17,028 nt of DNA from Ophiostoma sp. CBS 140.51 (GCA_029298735.1 JANSLP010000500.1:1-17028); one strand, 5' to 3'. Numbered from the stretch's first letter, positions 1 through 10,294 are shown. The notes: generated by a model not told the origin, from the sequence alone. Translations and numbers: made by a program.

Positions 1-2304
1 TTTGATAATTCTGTGCAATGCACAGTATGCGAACGATGTTCTTTGTTCCCAATTCTTTGTGTTTTGTTTTCGCTCTACGGTCTGTTGGGGCCTTTTTTTT
101 CAGATCGTTCAACGAATTTATGATGGCACTAAGACCCTCGCCTGCAATAGGGATGTTACAGAGCATGAGCTTATTCCTGTTCTTGATTTGGCTGGCTAGA
201 GTGTTCCGTCAGAGTGTTCCATTATTAAAATGACTGTGTGCGGAAATCGTTGAACTGAATATATCTGCTATCCGCAGTGCCATTCTACTTCTCGTTTACT
301 ACAAGTGAAAGATGGAAAGATGCCGCCTTTTTAGGTGCGCAGGGCCACAAAACATTCTTCAACCGGTGTGTCCCTAGCCAGGGGAAAGACACCGGACGGC
401 TTGTCAGTGTCAATAGTGCGGTCCTAGACAAAGGAGGACTACTACCCAGAATGGAAATATGGGGGACGAAAGGGAGAGATTCACAGATTGAAACAGAGAC
501 GAATAAGCCGAAATATCGTCAACGGAGGACAGCCCTGAATGATTGAATGAAAAAGAAGAGGAGGAAGAACAAGAAAAAAGGGAGACAGAAAAGAAGACAG
601 AAAAAGAAACGCAACTGAACGCCTCACCCGTCCACGAGGCGCTGGGTGAGGCGTCCGCTTGAAACGGGAGTGATCTAAAGCCGAAATGCATATGTCTGTT
701 ATAATTTTGTTGTTTTTGAAATTCGAATCTTTAAACACTGTCCATTGACAACAACTAAAGATACACACTCGTTTAAGGGCATAAACCTGGAGATAGATCT
801 GATCAAAGTCTACAATACAGGGGTTCTCTGGGTAATTCTCCACGTTTCCCATGTGCAAAATAACTCTATTTCGGGCAATCCTTTCATGGAACCCTACCAC
901 GCCCTTTCAACGCATATTCACGAGATGACAGAGCCCACTCACTTCTCCTCGCAGACCAATAGCTTCACTTGGCCATTTCTGGCCCCTAAAATCAAAGCCA
1001 GTGGAATTGTTGACCATGCGGCGCCCTCTAACGCGCAAATTTTGCTGAAGAGAGAGGCCAGTCTAGAATATAAACGAGAAGCGCATCTGCTGTCGTCTTG
1101 ATTTTAGACTACATTCCTTCTTTGTTCTCGGTTTTTGATTCTTTTTGAATTCGCAAATCTCTGCTCGCTCTCGTCCTTTGTGAGAGCGATCCCCGTTACT
1201 GGGCATGACCCGCCAGAACTTCCCTTCACCGACGACTCTCCACCGGAACAAAGAACAATGAAGCTTTCTACGCTTCTCTCCCTGGGCCTCTCTTCGGGTG
1301 GCACCGCTGTCAAGCGTTGGTAGCTATCAGATCAGATGAACAGACGAACATATGAAGAAAAAGCAGCCACGATTTCCCATATGGCGTTATGACGGTGAGA
1401 ACCTCGTATTTTTCTCTCTTGTCTTTTTCTCTTTATCCACCCAATATCGTCTACTCATCTCATCGCGGCTTCTCCATTCTCCATCCTTTTTTTCATTCAT
1501 ACAGAACCCAGAACCGGCCTGGACTCTTTTCTGCTTACCATCAGATCGTTGGCAACGTATTTTTTTTCAACTGTTATTGTCCCCCCTTGTCTCACTATCG
1601 CCGTTCCCATCGTCCCAATCGTCCCATTGTCTTTGTTCTCTTGCGTCTTTTACGTCTGTCGAGCGTTGACTCGCTCCTTGGTCGTCGTAGATTTCATTGC
1701 TGGTTTCTGCACCAGTCTGTATCGTATGGTCAGCAGGTCACTTTTGCTCTCCTCCTTCTTCCTCCACGCATCTCCCTGCTGAGTCTAGCTGTCAAGAAGC
1801 ATTCCGTCCTTTTTATGGAGATGTGTCTGACTTTCTTCTCGAGTAGGTCTTTGACGTTGACTAGCGCTGAAGCGTTTCCGACGGGTTCCTGACGAGTTTC
1901 CGTGATGCTCTTGTCTGGCATGCTGTCTACACGTGCTTAGGCCTAGAGCGGGAGCTCCCTTGCGTTCAATGCTAAATCACTAACACGAACTCCAAAACTG
2001 CCCTTTCCGTAGAAAGCATGAAGCTTAAAGAGACTAAAGGACCGGCTTGTAGAAAAATACGGTTGAGCAAAGGAGAAGCAAAAAGGGAATGCTTTTAGCT
2101 CTTGTCCTGTGTGTTTTCTATGTCGTTTAGAATGCTCTCGACACACTGCATGGCGAGACATTTGCAGCGGTTATCTTGCCCTTTGGTCCCTTTCTTTGCT
2201 TTATTTTTTCAAGTGTTTTCTTTTTGACCGCGTGGGAGAAGCGTGGCAGACACTGACAGATCGTGGTAGTCCGCGCCAAACATGTTTCTCGGTCGGGATG
2301 TTGA
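1..2304. other. Intergenic region, no supported gene
   Basis: I find no recognisable protein here. Open frames are short, mostly lack an ATG start and resemble nothing I know. A purine-rich tract lies at about 541-612, made of GAA/AAG/GAG runs. The only spliceable candidate is weak. An ATG at 1352 opens a short basic exon that could join at a GTGAGA donor near 1394 to an ACAG acceptor near 1503, continuing to a stop at 1780-1782. The product would be a roughly 106-residue hydrophobic protein. No branch-site consensus is evident and the sequence is T-rich, so hydrophobicity is expected by composition alone. I do not call it a gene. Confidence 0.6.
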
Positions 2305-2347
2305 CGGCCGCGGCCGGTTCATGGCCGGTTCATGAGCGGTTCATAGC
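2305..2347 (+). promoter_or_regulatory. Palindrome plus three tandem 11-bp repeats upstream of the serine-rich gene
   Basis: A perfect 12-bp palindrome, CGGCCGCGGCCG, occupies 2305-2316. It runs into three back-to-back 11-bp units: CGGTTCATGGC (2315-2325), CGGTTCATGAG (2326-2336) and CGGTTCATAGC (2337-2347). The shared core is CGGTTCAT. The units are spaced about one helical turn apart and end some 36 bp before the TATA box. CGG triplets are the usual half-site of fungal Zn2Cys6 activators, so an upstream activating array is a reasonable inference. No specific factor can be named from the sequence. Confidence 0.6.
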
Positions 2348-2382
2348 AGGCATGACAACTTGGAGCAGCTTCAACTTACAAG

Positions 2383-2390
2383 TATATAAG
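2383..2390 (+). promoter_or_regulatory. TATA box of the serine-rich gene
   Basis: The sequence TATATAAG lies about 250 bp before the start codon at 2636. No ATG occurs on the + strand between about 2412 and 2635. That fits a transcription start some 30 bp past the TATA box followed by a leader of roughly 220 nt. The leader is rich in C and T, as is common near fungal transcription starts. Confidence 0.65.
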
Positions 2391-2635
2391 ACAAGAAAGA
2401 CTATAAGAATGCCTCGTGGCTTGCTTCTTGCTTCTTTTTCTGTTTCCTTTTTTGGCTTATTTTTTTTTTCTTTTGTTCTGTTCCGTAGTTGCTTTTGTTT
2501 ACTTCTTCAGGGGGCTCTTTTGTCTTTTATTCCACCACTCTTTTCAGCGCCTACGGTACACTTTGCAAGCCATCGCGGCAATACTAACCCAATCTCTACA
2601 GTTGACTACGAGGACACTGACACTGACACTGCAAC

Positions 2636-5600
2636 ATGAAGGTTTCGTTGTTGCTCATGGGCCTCTTGTCGGCCAGCACGGCCACGGCCGAGCGCTGTCT
2701 GCCGTCGCGGCCGATGCTGTCGTTTTCGTCCACCACATCGACGACAGCACTGGCTTCCGAGGTCTCGGGCCCGTCGACGTTGCCTTTGTCTTCGGCGTCT
2801 TCGTCTTCCTCGTCCAGCAGTGCCGATAATACAGACAATGCAGGCCCCGGCCAGACTTCGGTGTCATCCAAGTCTTCTTCGTTGTCCTCGTTGTCCTCGT
2901 TGTCCTCACTGTCGCCGACCTCGTTGATAATCTCAGTCTTGTCTTCGTCTTCACCGTCGTCTTCAGCTTCATCTTCGTCTTCACCGTCGTCTTCAGCTTC
3001 GTCCTCGTCTTCGTTTTCTCCGGCCTCTGGCTCGGGCAACGTTGGACCGGGCTCGTCCTCTGCGAACTCGGCCTCGTCAGCATCGTCTGCCTCCTCACTC
3101 TTGTCGTTCTCTTCGCTTTCGTCGCTTTCGTCACCTGCGTCGTTTTCTTTTTCTTCGTTCTCTTCGTCGTCATCTTACGCCACTGATACGGGAAATGCTG
3201 GTCCTGGCTCGACTTCCGTGTCGTCTCGATCATCAGCGTCGTCGGCGTCATCCTCGCCGTCATCTTCCTCGTCATTTCCACTCTCTTCGCCTACTTCTTT
3301 TGTGACGTCGTCGCGCTCTTCTTCGCGCTCTTCGTCGCGTCCGTCGTCTTCCGGCTCGTCATCGTCCGTCTCGTTGTCTTCCGTCTCGAGCTCAGCCTCA
3401 GACTATGAAACGAACTCCAACTCACTTGTTTCTGCCTTGTCTTCTTCTTTTGCGTTGAGCTCGTCTGTGTCGAGCTCTTTAGCGTTTTCCTCATCCGCTG
3501 CTAGCTCTTCGGCATCCAGTTCTTCAGCTTCTACTTCTTCTGCGTCGAGCTCGTCTGTGTCAAGCCCTTTCGCTTCCAGCTTATCGGCTTCCACCTCTTC
3601 TGAGTCGAGCTCTTCAGCGCCCTCCTTGCCATCTTCTAGCTCTTCAGCGTCCAGCTCTTCTTCTGTATCAAGCTCCTCTGCCTCGAGCTCATCTGCCTCG
3701 AGCTCCTCTGCTTCCGTCTCTTCGGTATCCTCTTCTTCCGCGTCGTCCAAGTCGTCCTTATCAAAGTCATCTTCCTCTGATGCGTCGTCAGTTTCGGCAT
3801 CCTCGCCTTTAACTTCATCGTCGTCTGCATCATCCAAGTCGTTTTCATCCGCCTCTTCTGCATCGTCTATATCTTCGTCATCATCCATCTCTTCATCTTC
3901 CTCGGCATCGTCGTCATCGATATCGTCTTTCTCGTCAGCATCGGCTTCGTCGTCGTCCGCTTCGTCCTCTGCATCGTCTGCGTCGTCATCTTCCTCTGAC
4001 TCATCCTCGGGGCCTTCTTCGTCGTCGTCTGTCTTGTTATCTTCCTCCACCGCTTCATCGGCATCATCGGCCTTGTCTTCCTCTTCCGTCTCCTCTTCTT
4101 CTGCTTCTTCGTCGTCCGCTTCGTCGTCCGCTTCGTCGTCCTTGTCTTCGGCTTCTTCCTCTTCTTCTGCCGGCTCCTCCTCTTCTTCTTCTCTGGCATC
4201 CTTCTCTATCTCGTCACCCTCCTCGGTATCTTCTTCCACCTCTTCCTTCTCTTCCTCGGTCTCCCCCAGTGCCAGCCCCGTCCCCTGCAGTGCCGACAAC
4301 ATGGTGCAGAACAGCGACTTTGCCGACGGCTTCAACAGCTGGATCACGGGCACCACGCTGTCGGGTGCCGTCCTGGCCACCACCGACTGCGGCGCCTACA
4401 GCTGTTGTGCGCAGATGGACACGGGCGAGATCCACGGCGGCACGGCCTACGTCCAGCAGGACTTTAATGACAACATCAGTCCAGACTACTCGTACAGCCT
4501 CAGTTTCTATTTCCGTGCCTGGGCCGCACTGACCACAGACACCATGCTCGTCTGCCAGATTGGCGAGCTGACCGGCGCCGACGCTATTATTATTCCTTAC
4601 GCCGACATCCCGCCGAACTCGGCGTGGGGAACGCACACGGCCACCGTGACGTCGGCGACGAGCAGCATTAGCCTGGTGTGCACCGTGTCGGGCCACAGCG
4701 GCGACAATGTGATGCAAGCGACGGGATTCACACTGCAGTGTCTCGGTCCGAAGCCGCCTGCCTCGTCGTCGTTGTCCATTTCTTCGACCTCGTCAGCCTC
4801 GCCTTCTTCTGTCTCCTCCTCGTCCCCCGTCTCTTCCTCACCTTCTATCTCTTCATCATCTTCTGTTTCTTCCTTATCAGCATCGTCTTCTTCTGCATCC
4901 TCCCCGTCCTCCATCTCTTCGTCTTCTTCAGTCTCCTCCACTTCGTCGTCTGCCTCGCCCAGTGCCTCCAGCTGTGGCGGCAACATTGTCCAAAACGGCA
5001 ACTTTGCCCAGGGCCTCACCGACTGGTCGACCGCCGCGCCCGACGGTTCCATTACGGATATGACTGGGTGCGGCATCTTTGGCCATTGTATAGAGCTGAC
5101 TGTGACTGAGACTGGCACCAACGTTGTGATTTACCAGGCGTTTGGCGCGAGCCAAATCCACTGAAACTACCAGTACGAGGTCCGCTTCAACTACCGCGCC
5201 TTATCCCCCCTGACCGACGACGTGCAGCTGGCCATTGCCAATGGCGATCACAACTATGAGGGCTCCTTTGTCTTGTCCAGGAGCGACTTCCAGGACCCTG
5301 AAGTGTGGTCAGAGTTTTCTGGCGTGGTGACGGAGCCGTACTGGGCCGAGGACTGGCTGCAGTTCGCGCTGTCCGGCTCGCGTGGAAATGACGTGGAAAT
5401 TACCAATGCACAGGTTATTTGCCTTGGTCCTCCCAAGCCGTCGCCCTCGTCGTCGTTGTCACTGTCGTCCTCGGTGTCGTCTGTCTCTTCGACGCCTGCT
5501 TCCTCGTCTGTCTCTTCGACATCGTCTGTGTCCTCCACATCTTCTGTCTCTTCTGCCCCGTCGACGTCATCCATCTCCTCAACATCGTCGCTGTCGTCCT

Positions 5601-6109
5601 CCATCTCCCCCAGCCCGAGCGTCTACTGCAACGGCGACATTGTCACCAACGGCCAGTTCGAAAGCGGCCTCGAAGGCTGGAGCACGGGCGTCGACGGCGG
5701 CAGCACCGTCGAGGGCCTCACCACCTGTGGCTTCTTTGATTACTGCGCCCAGATTGACAGTTCCGGCGGCGACGAGTCGTACGCCACGCTGGAGCAGGCC
5801 TTTACAGCCGCCCAGCTCGCTCCAAACTACCGCTACGAGATCTCGTTTAGCTACCGCGCCGTCCAGACGCTCACCGACGATGTAGTTTTCCAGATTGCTT
5901 TTGGCAACCGCCCCATGGCAGGCAGTCCCTTTGTGCTCACCAGCACCGACTTCCCGCCCGTAGGCACCTGGACCATCTACTCCACCTCCACCACCGAGCC
6001 GTCCCCGACGACGGGCGACTTTTTGCAGTTCTTGGTCAGTGGCTCCGCGCAAAACATTGTGCAGGTGTCAGCCGTCACTGTCAACTGTCTGGGCCCTACC
6101 GTGGACTGA
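2636..6109 (+). CDS. Secreted serine-rich mucin-like protein with three CBM4_9-like modules, interrupted by TGA at 5162-5164
   Basis: This is one intronless frame of 1157 codons before the final stop. Read normally it ends at residue 842, because an in-frame TGA falls at 5162-5164; the same frame then resumes to 6109. Residues 1-18 form a signal peptide (Met-Lys, hydrophobic core, Ala-Thr-Ala before Glu19). Residues about 40-545 are a low-complexity tract, roughly two-thirds serine by eye, with Ala, Val, Thr and Pro. Three related modules follow at about 551-702, 780-929 and 998-1151, joined by serine-rich linkers. Each module starts near Cys with a [D/N]-[I/M]-V-x-N-x-x-F motif, has a central Cys pair five residues apart and ends in CLGP. 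The layout matches fungal secreted CBM_4_9/CenC-like proteins. I infer O-mannosylated, wall- or matrix-associated glycan binding. There is no catalytic domain and no visible GPI-anchor tail. I know no gene name. Confidence 0.8.
2882..2908 (+). repeat. 9-bp tandem repeat in the serine tract
   Basis: Three consecutive copies of TTGTCCTCG, the third ending in A, encode Leu-Ser-Ser each time. The repeat keeps the reading frame and points to replication slippage as a source of growth of the serine tract. Confidence 0.85.
2941..3000 (+). repeat. 30-bp tandem duplication in the serine tract
   Basis: Positions 2941-2970 and 2971-3000 differ only at their first base (G versus A). Each copy encodes ten residues made of serine, proline and alanine. 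Near-identity at the DNA level implies a recent duplication, in contrast to the mixed serine codons elsewhere in the tract. Confidence 0.9.
4108..4141 (+). repeat. 12-bp tandem repeat in the serine tract
   Basis: Two full copies and one partial copy of TTCGTCGTCCGC run without a gap. The unit length is a multiple of three, so the frame is preserved. It is another sign of slippage-driven length change. Confidence 0.8.
5162..5164 (+). other. In-frame TGA inside module 2
   Basis: The stop falls between His842 and an Asn-Tyr-Gln-Tyr-Glu stretch that continues module 2 in the same frame. The two sibling modules have proline at or next to this position (SPDYSY and APNYRY), so the flanking residues align on both sides. 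The next bases are AAC, not the CTA known to promote fungal readthrough. A splice skipping the stop (GTGACT at 5102 or GTGATT at 5126 to CAG ending at 5173, phase 0) is mechanically possible. It would remove a segment conserved in both sibling modules, so a nonsense mutation or a base-call error is the simpler reading. Confidence 0.75.
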
Positions 6110-6243
6110 CCGACGGCATTGGCATTGTCCTAGCCCAGACCGACTGCAGCCACTATGTTAGCTGGGTGGGAAAGGGAAAGGGTGTCAGCGTCATACCATC
6201 GACCAGAATCAAATCATACGCAGTTGACCTGGCCCCTTTTGAT
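6103..6243 (+). pseudogene. Possible remnant of a fourth CBM-like module
   Basis: Two bases out of step with the main frame, the sequence from 6103 reads Gly-Leu-Thr-Asp followed by GIVLAQTDCSHYVSW. This matches module 1 (GAVLATTDCGAYSCC) at 8 of 15 positions. The GLTD start also recalls module 2 (QGLTDW). The frame then drifts into unrelated sequence and stops at TGA 6247-6249. A serine linker and the first strands of a module would have to be missing. I read it as the scar of a deletion that brought a broken fourth module against the end of module 3. The match is short, so this stays tentative. Confidence 0.45.
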
Positions 6244-6553
6244 ATATGACTCGGCCATTTTTGGGTTTCGGCTTTTACCGTTGCCGTCCACGTCCTCCTA
6301 CCATCTTGCTCTACAACTTTCGTCTATGCTTTGTTCCATTTCATCGGTATACCCTCTGCACCACGTGTTTGTCTCACTCTCTTGATTTTCCTCTGTCCTT
6401 CTACACGACAGCAACAGCAGCAGGGTGTCAATACAGACGACGAGCCCATCACCACCAACAGCATCACCATCGTCACCACGGGCACACCCAATCGTACTCG
6501 CCCTTTTGTGCACCAGTTCCTTCCACTATTATGTTTCTTTGCAATGACTGTCT

Positions 6554-6617
6554 AATAAAATCCAATAAAACACCATTCGTTGAACTAAAGCAGATACCAA
6601 AGGAAACAAAAAATAAA
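6554..6617 (+). terminator. Cluster of AATAAA poly(A) signals
   Basis: AATAAA occurs at 6554-6559, 6564-6569 and 6612-6617, some 450-500 nt past the stop at 6107-6109. The surroundings are A-rich. This is the likely 3' end of the serine-rich transcript, on the + strand. Neither strand shows a gene ending here from the other side. Confidence 0.55.
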
Positions 6618-6732
6618 ACATAAGAACTAAAACCAAAGAGACACGTCAAACATTACATACTCCCATAACCACTCCTTGCTACAACTGCCCCCTTACTTCT
6701 CCCCAAGTTGCGCCTTTTGTTCGGGCCCAATT

Positions 6733-6747
6733 TGTTGTTGTTGTTGT
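6733..6747 (+). repeat. (TTG)5 microsatellite
   Basis: Five TTG units are followed by TTATTG. This is simple sequence in a non-coding region with no visible function. Confidence 0.8.
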
Positions 6748-9122
6748 TATTGTTTTTATATTCTGCAGTCACTCGCTTCTGTGCCATGATTGCTCTTGCT
6801 TTCTTGTTCATGTCTGTTGTCTGTGGCATTGACTGGTTCCTGTTTGCATCTTGTTTGCTGGCGGTCGGCGCAAGCACGGTACGCTTTGGGAGTGTGTGTG
6901 TGTTGATTACCTGTGGTAGAATCAAAGATAAACCCTTTGTAAGGAATACAAAATCAAATCATTTTGAAAATCAAACATACCGATTGATATCAGAGTTCCT
7001 GTGAATCTTGTAAAATGTTCAAAGTTGTTGACTTGATACATTCCAATCGTATTGTTGCATGATCATGTCCGTCTACCGACATACAATAGCAACTTGTCAT
7101 TGAGGTTCTATTTGAATCTCGAAACACTTGAAAGAGTAAAAACCACTGTTTGCATGTGGCAGTGCTCGTGGCGGCCCGGAACCGTTTCAATCCGAATGAA
7201 GCAAGAGGAAGAATAGATTGCAGCGAACACCGTGTAAATAGCAAGCCTTGCGTCTCCTCTTGACCGTCCATGTAGTATTTCCTCTCGCTCAAAACAAAAG
7301 GTATAGAGGGTGTAGGTGAGAAGCGGGCAAAAATAGTTGTAAAAAAAAGGGTGTGCGGTCTCTTGCTTTGGTACGTCGATCGGCTTTCAGTGCACACCCT
7401 CTTCCAACCTCTTCTTGGTTGTGTGCCCCTCGTTTGTCTTTGGACGAGCCCTGCAGGGAGAGGGTGAGCCTTTGGTGGGATGGATGTATCCCGTTTTGCA
7501 GTCACTGGACCGACAGGGCTGGCTTGGTCGTTGTTTGCCCGGGCCACATCAAACATGAGCAATTCCGAACGCATGAATTTCGTGTTTTCGGTCTTCTTTG
7601 TATTTACTTGTTGTTCAACTTTTTCTCTTCGTCCGTTTGTGGAATTTGGAATCCCCGTCGATCTCCTAGTTGTTGCCCTTTTTTTTTGGCTCGCCGTTTA
7701 CACAATTCTGCCGTCAAATCCAACAAGATATCCCTTGGACAAAACAAAAAGGCCACAAGTAGTTCGCGGTTGGGTGCTGCACTAGTGGTCAATTGTTCAA
7801 AGGGATCGTTTTTTTGTTCACGGAATTGCCCGCTTTTCGTCGATGGCATTAATGCGTGGCGAATATGCATTGCCTCCAAAAGCTGAAACGTCCCTTCACA
7901 AAGTCGTCACTAATTCAGCGTGCAGGCGTGTTAGTGCTCTCGTTCACTCTCACCACTCACCAATCACAACTCGATACCACACTAGATTCAGCAGACGGGG
8001 TCGAGGCGGTTTGTCTCTGTTTTGGCCGTCTGTCTCTCATATGTCCTTTTTCCACGTCATCTCAGCGCTCAGAGACAAGACACGTCTTAATCAGACAATG
8101 ATAGTCGAAGAATCGGGTTTTCTCTCCCTTTAGGCCTTGTGCTGGTCTCTCGCTTACCGGCACAGATATGTTCTTCCTCGAAAAGTCTTACTCTGCTGCT
8201 TGGCTGTGTTGTGTTGGGCTTGTCCCGGATTGTTTTTCCACCTGTCGGGCTGTCTTGCTAAACTAGTACCGCGGGCGCCGGTCCCGGGTACTTTTGTTTA
8301 CTTGTCTCTTGGATACACCTTGTTGGCAGGGTCGGTTCTCTCGACTGTCTCTTGTTGTTTTATGCCTTGGCCCTCTTTCATTTCGCAAACTTCGGCTTCC
8401 GTTCGTCGGCGATATTTTCTTAACCGCAAGTGCCGCCATAGAATGTTCTCGCTCTGTGCTTATGTCTTAACCTCAGTGCCCCCGGCGCCATATCCCTTCA
8501 CAGGGCACGGGGATTTTTGAAAGCGGCTGGGAGTCGATCAAGGAGGATTCACGCCAGGACTCCTCTGAGTCGATGTTCTTATCTGTCCGCACAGGTAGGA
8601 AGAAAGAGAAAAAGAAGAAAGAAGAAGAAAAACACAGTTGAGGTAAGTGGGCTCGAAGTGGGCTTTGCCAGCCTCGCATGCCTGGAATCTTTGGCGGGGG
8701 ATGTGCATTCCAGAACAGTTTGAGACAAATTTATGCCCCGTCCCTTGTTATTTTCATGGGCATCTTCTCAACCGGGGCCACGGCAGACAGGGGTCTCAAC
8801 ACTGTGCGGAGCAGGCCGAGAGGTGCTCAGACAATCTGATTTTTTTTCTGGGAAGTTTAAGTGGTGGCAGGATGCAGTCGAGGCCAGCTGAGGCCATTCG
8901 AGGGTTGTATGAAAAAAGAGAACTCAAAAACATCTTGCGAACAGATTCGCGAGCGCCGAGTTTCAACGCGCTTGCGGCATCGAGGCACAGTCGGTGCCGT
9001 TCGAACGGTTCCTGTGATCGACGAAGCATCGCAGCAGGCGTCCATGCCTCGAGAAGAAGAAAAACACACGTGTTCATGTTGGTTAGCAAGGGCCCGATTT
9101 GGCCTGACCTTTTGAGGCCTGG

Positions 9123-9134
9123 CCAATATATAAG
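9123..9134 (+). promoter_or_regulatory. Orphan CCAAT/TATA element
   Basis: CCAAT at 9123-9127 overlaps TATATAAG at 9127-9134, the same 8-mer as the TATA box of the serine-rich gene. Only very short ATG-started frames follow (for example 9156-9222, 22 codons, and one starting at 9223), so no coding gene is tied to it. It may serve a non-coding transcript or be chance. Confidence 0.3.
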
Positions 9135-10294
9135 ACTGGAAGTTGACCAGGAAATGAGACTGTCCCAAGTTGACACGCTCTTGTCGACGAGACAAAAGAT
9201 GACTCGCCCGACCGGCGTCTAAATGGCTGCTCTTGTCACCAAAGGTCTGAAGGTGAATCGTGGGTATAGATCAGTGTGACTTTAAAGCTCCGTCTGGTTG
9301 GTCATATTGCACCGAATGACTTGAAGAGACACAAATTAAGCGCTGGGTGTGTCTAAGACGACCTTGGGCAGGTTTTCTTGTGAACATGAGGTCCACGAGG
9401 GCAACTCATTTCCTCTCTTGGTCAGCCAGCCTTGGGAGAGCTTTTTCGGGGCTTTTCCTGGCAATGCGATTTGCTATGGCTCTTGGCAAGGCTTTTTGGT
9501 GGGCGTGACTGGCTGCATAAAGTGCTGTCCAATCCAGTGCGATATCGATGCTTGCTCAAAGAGAGCTGCTTCCATGTGAACAATTGCGTCCGGTGAGACT
9601 CGGAGGCCGTGTTGCAACCTGCTTGTTGCCTCGCTTCTCAGAATGCATTGCCGGACACGAGAACAAATTTTCGTTTTTCATACGCTGAAGGCGTCGCCGT
9701 TGGGAGATGCAGGGCATGCAAAGTAAAGACTTTTTCTTTACTGGGCTGGGATGAAGACGCAAGTCAGAAGGCCGGTCGTTTCTTGCCCTTGTCTGGGCTC
9801 CAGTTTGCTGGCCTTGTCATGCCCACCTCACGGCCACCCGATTTCGTCAGGTCTCACTGGCGTGTTCCTGTCCCCTGCAGAACCCTCGCTTCTGCATGCA
9901 CTGCTTGGCTTTCTGGGCTTTTCTTCTGCCCTCTTCTCTTTATTTCGTTCGTTTTCTTGCTCTTCCTTGCAGATGGATACGGATGGGCCCCCTTGCTATC
10001 CGCGTAGCCCATGCCTGTCTTCCGGGGCGACGCCATTGCCACATGGCGAGGGCTCTGCAGGTATTGGTGCCTCCATCGTTCGGTATCTGCAAAAGATACT
10101 CCGTTTTTGTGCATACAAAATGTACGTTGCTGGACAACGGGCGGCGGCCTCTTTTTGTCTGCATCTCGTCTCTTTCTGTTCTCCTTGCTTGCCTCAGGCC
10201 CATCCCGGCAGTTTTCAAAGATTGTTGGGACTCGATGGTCACAGCCAATGCGAGTAATGAGCCCGACTGGGTTGTACTGGACTTGGTTGCCAAC

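Noticed and set aside
16..30. 15-mer CAATGCACAGTATGC shared with 10578-10592
   Set aside because: One such match in a 17-kb window is not far from chance, and similarity does not extend beyond it.
714..735. TTCGAATC resembling a tRNA B-box
   Set aside because: There is no A-box at the proper distance and no cloverleaf on either strand.
2596..4383. Long minus-strand frames rich in Asp/Glu or Lys/Arg/Thr
   Set aside because: They are mirror images of the TCN serine codons of the + strand gene, which has a signal peptide and folded modules in the same frame. They lack any domain.
5102..5173. Intron that would skip the in-frame TGA
   Set aside because: The segment aligns with coding sequence in both sibling modules, and no CTAAC/CTGAC branch site is present (only CTGAAAC). 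It is kept only as a possible modern splice.
6786..7004. ATG-started hydrophobic frame
   Set aside because: It is T-rich sequence with hydrophobicity by composition, a microsatellite upstream and no family resemblance.
8265..8292. GC-rich imperfect hairpin with several restriction-site-like hexamers
   Set aside because: The arms match only about 8 of 11, and no vector-like sequence flanks it. It is not evidence of cloning or of a terminator.
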